From the NCBI GenBank assembly GCA_017989775.1, contig JAGNPF010000021.1:1-10542 (forward strand): a stretch of DNA of 10,542 nucleotides. Reading direction: 5' to 3'. The stretch's first letter is position 1. Each line of letters starts with the position of its first letter. The stretch is from Flavobacterium sp. (GTDB lineage: Bacteria > Bacteroidota > Bacteroidia > Flavobacteriales > Flavobacteriaceae). Under the pieces are notes generated by a model. The model was given only the letters and a program-made list of their open reading frames with translations. It searched no databases and was not told the origin of the DNA. Below are positions 7,292-10,542 of the stretch, one piece after another. The translations under genes were made by a program, and so were the position numbers.

Positions 7292-7395
7292 TGGAGACGA
7301 TTCCAGCGATATAAATAGCAAGAAAAATAGGTTGGTAATTTATTGATGAGCAACAAACACGCTCCATTTAGTTTGTCACGCTGGAAGCGTCCCGG
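7292..7395. repeat. Palindromic repeat block 2: degenerate second copy of block 1
   Basis: The left arm (7292-7315) matches the block 1 left arm at 19 of 24 bases. The right arm (7372-7395) matches at 21 of 24. The spacer shares AAATAGCAAGAAAAA (7313-7327) exactly with block 1. It also shares a 22-base stretch (7350-7371) with 6897-6918 at 18 of 22 bases. A 22-base insertion (7328-7349) separates these two parts. The whole block is thus a homologous direct copy of block 1 on the other side of the GIY-YIG gene. It begins one base after that gene's stop codon. Confidence 0.85.
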
Positions 7396-7437
7396 TTATG
7401 TTGCTCAAGTTTGTTGAGACGCTTTCAGCGTGACAAA
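7372..7437. repeat. 66-base hairpin element (arms facing the opposite way to block 1), overlapping block 2
   Basis: The right arm of block 2 (7372-7393) is also the left arm of a second inverted pair. Its partner is 7416-7437, after a 22-base spacer (7394-7415). The pairing keeps 21 of 22 positions if G-U wobble is allowed. The same layout, with the same 22-base spacer length and a similar spacer sequence (GGTTATGTTGCTC here, GATTATGGTGCTC there), occurs at 9359-9424. It lies between the convergent ends of the GIY-YIG gene and trpS and could act as a 3' hairpin for both. It lacks a T-run. Confidence 0.85.
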
Positions 7438-7468
7438 TAGTAAGAATACGTAGTATTCATTTCAGGGA

Positions 7469-8446
7469 TTAGATTGCTTCAAACCCCAATTTTTCTCTTA
7501 CCCTGGCCAAAACCCCACTGGCTACAACCGAAGCTTTTTCGGCACCGATTTTCAATAAAGCATCGACTTCTGCGAGGTTGTTGATGTAGTAATTGTATTT
7601 CTCTCTTTCGGTCTTGAATTTTTCCACAATCAGTTCGAAAAGGGCTTGTTTGGCGTGGCCGTAACCGTAATTGCCAGCCAAATAATTGGCTCTCATTTGT
7701 GCCAATTGTTCTTCATTCGCCAATAAAGAATAGATGGCAAAAGCATTGCAAGTATCTGGATTTTTGGGAGCTTCGAGTGGTGTACTATCCGTTTCGATGC
7801 TCATTATCTGTTTGCGCAAGGCTTTGTCGTTCAAGAAAATATTGATGATATTATTGGCTGATTTGCTCATTTTTCCGCCATTGGTGCCGGGAATCAGCAT
7901 ACTGTCTTCCTGGATTTTGGCTTCAGGAAGCACGAAGGTTTCGCCCATTTGAAAATTGAAACGGGAAGCAACGTCACGCGTGATTTCCAGGTGTTGCAAT
8001 TGGTCTTTTCCAACGGGAACAAATTCGGCATCATACAACAAAATATCGGCCGCCATAAGCATTGGATAGGAAAACAAACCGGCATTGACGTCTTCCAATC
8101 TATCGGCTTTGTCCTTGAAAGAATGCGCCAAAGTCAATCTTTGATAAGGGAAAAAACAACTCAAATACCAGGACAATTCCGCCGTTTGTGCCACATCGGA
8201 CTGGCGGTAAAAAACTACTTTATTCACATCCAAACCACAGGCTAGCCAAGCTGCTGCCGTGCTATAGGTGTTTTCTCTTAATGTTTTTCCGTCTTTTATT
8301 TGGGTAATCGAATGCAAATCGGCGATGAAAAGAAAGGATTCGTTTGCCGGATTATTGGATAATTCGATAGCCGGAATGATTGCGCCAAGTAAGTTTCCTA
8401 AGTGTGGTGTTCCTGTACTTTGAACGCCAGTGAGTATTTTTGCCAT
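7469..8446 (-). CDS. trpS: Tryptophanyl-tRNA synthetase
   Basis: This is a 325-residue class Ic aminoacyl-tRNA synthetase of normal bacterial length. The start GVQSTGTPHLGNLLGAI (7-23) contains the HIGH-type signature as TPHLGN. The KMSKS loop appears exactly as KMSKS at 192-196, preceded by MLIPGTNGG. Also visible are the substrate-pocket segments LFSYPMLMAADILLYDA (124-140) and VPVGKDQLQHLE (143-154), typical of TrpRS, and the C-terminal anticodon-binding helices. It charges tRNA-Trp in the cytoplasm. The ATG at 8446 starts directly at the conserved MAKILTGVQ. The leader carries a repeat arm six bases upstream (8453-8478). The best promoter element is TAAATTTG at 8521-8528. The gene is divergent from plsC. 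Confidence 0.97.
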   Translation of the reverse strand: MAKILTGVQSTGTPHLGNLLGAIIPAIELSNNPANESFLFIADLHSITQIKDGKTLRENTYSTAAAWLACGLDVNKVVFYRQSDVAQTAELSWYLSCFFPYQRLTLAHSFKDKADRLEDVNAGLFSYPMLMAADILLYDAEFVPVGKDQLQHLEITRDVASRFNFQMGETFVLPEAKIQEDSMLIPGTNGGKMSKSANNIINIFLNDKALRKQIMSIETDSTPLEAPKNPDTCNAFAIYSLLANEEQLAQMRANYLAGNYGYGHAKQALFELIVEKFKTEREKYNYYINNLAEVDALLKIGAEKASVVASGVLARVREKLGFEAI

Positions 8447-8452
8447 TATTAT

Positions 8453-8478
8453 GTCATTGCGAGGAATGAAGCAATCTC
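8453..8478 (+). repeat. Single arm of a widespread bacterial intergenic palindromic repeat, in the trpS leader
   Basis: The 26 bases run GTC-ATTGC (8453-8460), a ten-base core GAGGAATGAA (8461-8470), then GCAAT-CTC (8471-8478). ATTGC and GCAAT pair as a stem. I recognise this as one base off a repeat seen in many unrelated genomes, where its translation reads VIARNEAI in spurious proteins. Usually two inverted arms occur together. Here only one is visible, and the expected partner is not found in the 126-base intergenic region. On the minus strand it sits in the trpS 5' leader, ending six bases before the ATG. Confidence 0.8.
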
Positions 8479-8520
8479 ATCCTCTTTATTAAGTTGTTGT
8501 TTTAATTTCTTAAAAGTTTC

Positions 8521-8528
8521 CAAATTTA
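8521..8528 (-). promoter_or_regulatory. Candidate -7 promoter element for trpS
   Basis: On the minus strand this reads TAAATTTG, a full match to TAnnTTTG. No TTTG box is seen 17-20 bases further upstream. If used, it gives a leader of about 70 bases that contains the 26-base repeat arm. Confidence 0.4.
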
Positions 8529-8559
8529 ATGCTTTTATAAATAATAGCATAGTTTTACT

Positions 8560-8567
8560 TATTTTTG
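8560..8567 (+). promoter_or_regulatory. Candidate -7 promoter element for plsC, nearly leaderless
   Basis: TATTTTTG fits TAnnTTTG and ends five bases before the plsC ATG at 8573. This is the same geometry as at the SPOR gene. No clear -33 box is present. Confidence 0.5.
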
Positions 8568-8572
8568 GCACT

Positions 8573-9319
8573 ATGAGAGGAATAAAAATTATTTTTTGGC
8601 TGCTTTGGCGGGTTTGGTTTTACGTTTTGATGGCCATTCCCATCTTGCTGATGCTTCCTTTTTTGGTCTTGTCCATCTTGACCGAAAGTGGTTATCCCTA
8701 TTTCTTTAAAATGGCCAGAATTTGGGCCAGATTCATTCTTTTCGGGATGGGATTTTATTATAAAATCGAAAAGGAACAGGAATTGGATAAAGACAAAAGT
8801 TACATGCTTATTGCCAATCACACTTCGATGATCGATATTATGTTGATGCTGGTCACGGTTAGAAAACCCTTTGTTTTTGTGGGGAAAAAGGAACTAGTCA
8901 AAATTCCTTTGTTTGGATTTTTCTACAAACGAACCTGTATTTTGGTCGATAGATCCAGTTCCAGAAGCAAACACGGCGTTTTTGAACGTGCCCAAAAGCG
9001 AATTGATCAAGGACTCAGCATTTGCATTTTTCCCGAAGGTGGCGTTCCCGATGACGAATCGATACTTTTGGATCATTTTAAGGACGGTGCTTTCCGATTG
9101 GCAATCGAACACCAACTGCCCATTGTCCCGATGACTTTTGGCGACAACAAAGAGCGTTTCTCCTTTACTTTTCATAGTGGAAGCCCCGGTTTGATGCGGG
9201 TAAAAGTGCATTCTTTCATCGAGACGGAAGGAAAAACGATGGCGGAAAAAAATAATTTAAAAGAGCAAGCCTGGAAAGTTATTCACGCCCAATTGCTGGA
9301 GTTTGGGAAGAAAAAATAG
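8573..9319 (+). CDS. plsC: 1-acyl-sn-glycerol-3-phosphate acyltransferase (PlsC family)
   Basis: This is a 248-residue membrane-associated acyltransferase that makes phosphatidic acid from lysophosphatidic acid in phospholipid synthesis. The ATG at 8573 was chosen over longer in-frame starts because MRGIKIIFWLLWRVWFYVLM begins the usual N-terminal membrane helix (about 5-37) and because upstream codons run through the promoter and a repeat arm. Acyltransferase motifs are in order: NHTSMID with catalytic H83 and D88, KIPLFGFFYKRTCILVDR (110-127), FPEGG (153-157), and LPIVPMTFGD (182-191). A second hydrophobic patch precedes motif I (about 52-62). It is divergent from trpS. Its last 16 codons are duplicated in degenerate form 195 bases downstream, on the other side of a palindromic repeat. 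Confidence 0.92.
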   Translation: MRGIKIIFWLLWRVWFYVLMAIPILLMLPFLVLSILTESGYPYFFKMARIWARFILFGMGFYYKIEKEQELDKDKSYMLIANHTSMIDIMLMLVTVRKPFVFVGKKELVKIPLFGFFYKRTCILVDRSSSRSKHGVFERAQKRIDQGLSICIFPEGGVPDDESILLDHFKDGAFRLAIEHQLPIVPMTFGDNKERFSFTFHSGSPGLMRVKVHSFIETEGKTMAEKNNLKEQAWKVIHAQLLEFGKKK

Positions 9320-9358
9320 CTTTTATCCAACCTTTTCGATACCAAATAATTCTTGCTA

Positions 9359-9424
9359 TTTGTCACGCTGGAAGCGTCTCGATTATGGTGCTCTCGTGTG
9401 ATGGGACGCTTCCAACGTGACAAA
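9359..9424. repeat. 66-base hairpin element downstream of plsC
   Basis: The left arm is 9359-9380 and the right arm 9403-9424, with a 22-base spacer. The pairing has one mismatch and one G-U wobble out of 22. The left arm is the same sequence as the right arm of block 1 (6919-6940). The adjacent TCTTGCTATTT (9351-9361) is the reverse complement of the AAATAGCAAGA seen in blocks 1 and 2, so homology extends past the arm. It lies between the convergent ends of plsC and the outer-membrane protein gene. No T-run follows, so any termination role is doubtful. Confidence 0.88.
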
Positions 9425-9466
9425 TGGAATAGGTAGGTTTTGTGTGAAAAAAAAAGAGCCTCACAT

Positions 9467-9511
9467 TGGAAAATTATTCACGCCCAATTGCTGGATTTTG
9501 AGAAGAAATAG
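9467..9511 (+). pseudogene. Degenerate duplicate of the plsC 3' end
   Basis: These 45 bases read as WKIIHAQLLDFEKK followed by TAG. The true plsC end (9272-9319) reads WKVIHAQLLEFGKKK. They differ by three substitutions and one deleted codon. The identical core is 22 bases (9279-9300 and 9474-9495). Similarity continues weakly on both sides: AAAAGAGC before, and TTTCGATACCAA against TTTCGATATCAA after the stops. The copied stretch is therefore roughly 80-90 bases. It has no start codon or upstream coding and is a remnant, either of a lost tandem plsC paralogue or of a local duplication around the repeat at 9359-9424. Confidence 0.75.
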
Positions 9512-9538
9512 TGGCTAAATAAATTATTTCGATATCAA

Positions 9539-10542
9539 TTAAAAGCCATAACTGATACCGGAATACAATCCAATAAATAGTGGTTTAAAGTCACCCGAGT
9601 CATTTGAAAAGGTGTTCAATTGGTATTTAACCATTGGTTCGAGATTAATTTGGAACGATTTTAGAATCTGGTACTTAAATCCTAAACCTACATTAGTGCT
9701 GAAATGGACTTGATTCAAGTTTTTTGCTTCACCGAGTTCGATGTTTGATTGGGGAGATACCAACGAAATTGTGTTCTCATTCAGGAACAAAGTACTGAAT
9801 CCTCCAATTAGATTGATTCCGAATTTTTTGTCCAGAACAGCATAAGAAACTTCCATAGGCAGTTCAAAATAGCCCATTTTTTGGTTTAAAGTGCCCGTAT
9901 TTGTCTTTTGAATTTCTTTTTCAAATGTTGGGTATGAACTGTAATTGGCTTGATCTACAAGTTTGACCACATTGTCTGAAGGATATTGGATGTTTTTCAA
10001 ATTGTTGGCCGTTAATCCTGTGGAATACAACACATTGTTTGTGTTATAGCCTAAAACTACCTTGTTCACACCGGTTCTAATGGCTAGTTTATTGTTGACG
10101 GCGTAGCGTAGGCCTAGTCCAAAACTAAGGCTATTATCCGATTTTTTTTCATAATCAGAAAGTTGCTCATCAATGGGGGAGCCGCCTGAATTGGCGTTCA
10201 GGTACACTGGAGCAACATTGGGAGTGATTTGCCATTTGTTTTTAGAATTGGATGCCACAGCCTTTTTTTGTGCCGATTTGGCTTTTAAAATCTCTTCTAG
10301 TTCGTTTGGCGATTCTGGATTGATTGATGGTTGTTTTTGTGATTCCTCGTTCTCTTTGAGGTTCTTTTTTTCCAAGGTTTGATTGGGTGTGCTCGCCAAA
10401 GAATTTGAATTTTCAACGCCGTTTTCCTCGGGATTTAATGTGCGGTTATTGTCACTTTTTAACTCCGGTTGATTTATCGACAAATTATCTTTTGATAGAA
10501 AAACGTCAGCATTATTTTGATTCTTTTTATTGACACCAAGGG
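9539..10542 (-). CDS. Outer-membrane beta-barrel protein with long linker, N-terminus beyond the window
   Basis: The frame is open from the TAA at 9539-9541 to the right edge, so the start lies outside. The first plausible in-window start, a TTG at 10483, is an internal leucine codon. At least 334 residues are visible. The first ~100 are polar and low in complexity (Asn, Glu, Lys, Ser, Pro), like a disordered linker. The remaining ~235 contain repeated amphipathic beta strands: KWQITPNVAPVYLN, SFGLGLRYAVNNKLAIRTG, GYFELPMEVSYAVLDKKFG, FSTNVGLGFKYQI, and a C-terminal strand ending SGISYGF with the terminal Phe typical of outer-membrane barrels. It resembles the OMP_b-brl family of Bacteroidota. 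From memory, relatives in flavobacteria have an N-terminal cytoplasmic and transmembrane part before the linker, often next to an ECF sigma gene. That part is not in view, so the function is unassigned. Confidence 0.75.
   Translation of the reverse strand, partial: LGVNKKNQNNADVFLSKDNLSINQPELKSDNNRTLNPEENGVENSNSLASTPNQTLEKKNLKENEESQKQPSINPESPNELEEILKAKSAQKKAVASNSKNKWQITPNVAPVYLNANSGGSPIDEQLSDYEKKSDNSLSFGLGLRYAVNNKLAIRTGVNKVVLGYNTNNVLYSTGLTANNLKNIQYPSDNVVKLVDQANYSSYPTFEKEIQKTNTGTLNQKMGYFELPMEVSYAVLDKKFGINLIGGFSTLFLNENTISLVSPQSNIELGEAKNLNQVHFSTNVGLGFKYQILKSFQINLEPMVKYQLNTFSNDSGDFKPLFIGLYSGISYGF

Noticed and set aside
6861..7437. CRISPR array
   Set aside because: Repeats are few, alternate in orientation, have unequal spacing and share homologous spacer sequence, unlike CRISPR repeats with unique spacers.
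6861..7437. Complete insertion sequence
   Set aside because: No transposase is present. The only gene is a GIY-YIG nuclease, and no short target-site duplication could be identified at the edges.
8447..8520. T-box or tryptophan attenuator in the trpS leader
   Set aside because: No T-box-like sequence, no run of Trp codons and no terminator hairpin is present. The short upstream ORF has no Trp codon and arises from the repeat arm.
8402..8572. Longer N-terminus for plsC starting at 8402
   Set aside because: These codons overlap trpS on the other strand, translate the repeat arm (VIARNEAI) and cross the candidate promoter. The membrane helix and acyltransferase domain begin at 8573.
9447..9470. 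Minus-strand terminator for the outer-membrane protein gene
   Set aside because: There is a nine-T run on the minus strand but no stable stem directly before it. The only pairing (TGTGA with TCACA) puts the T-run in the loop.

Overview
The window looks like chromosomal DNA from a member of the Flavobacteriaceae, probably Flavobacterium or a close relative. The reasons are low GC content, absence of Shine-Dalgarno-like leaders, promoter elements of the Bacteroidota type (TAnnTTTG, sometimes with an upstream TTTG), and gene families typical of that phylum: a HU-CCDC81/SPOR protein, a Pif1-like helicase with a C-terminal HTH domain, an OmpH-like lipoprotein, and a linker-plus-beta-barrel outer-membrane protein. 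No tRNA, rRNA, CRISPR array, prophage or complete insertion sequence is visible.

Layout, left to right. (1) 1-1482: the 3' end of mnmG (tRNA modification), a near-perfect parS-like site at 531-546, a class I SAM methyltransferase and a terminator. (2) 1655-2318: an OmpH/Skp-type lipoprotein with its own promoter and a strong terminator. (3) 2368-4683: a Pif1-family helicase, ending at a bidirectional terminator shared with the next, convergent gene. (4) 4691-6841: a HU-CCDC81/transmembrane/SPOR protein (minus strand) divergent from dprA (plus strand). (5) 6861-7437: an accessory patch holding a small GIY-YIG nuclease gene, flanked on both sides by related palindromic repeats. (6) 7469-9319: trpS (minus) divergent from plsC (plus). 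A single arm of a second, longer palindromic repeat lies just upstream of the trpS start. (7) 9320-9538: a further copy of the palindromic repeat, sandwiched between the plsC 3' end and a degenerate duplicate of that same 3' end. (8) 9539-10542: a minus-strand outer-membrane beta-barrel protein whose N-terminus lies beyond the window.

Most genes are ordinary chromosomal genes: tRNA modification and charging, envelope biogenesis, DNA uptake and helicase functions. The unusual part is the repeat system. Seven arms of one 24-base repeat lie in three intergenic clusters, always paired as inverted repeats. Each arm is itself a small hairpin of the form GTC-stem-GGA-stem'-CTC. The different repeat next to trpS has the same GTC-stem-core-stem'-CTC plan with a different stem. 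The GIY-YIG nuclease gene lies between two homologous copies of the repeat block. This makes the nuclease a reasonable, untested candidate for the factor that spreads or maintains the repeats, by analogy with RAYT transposases and REP elements.
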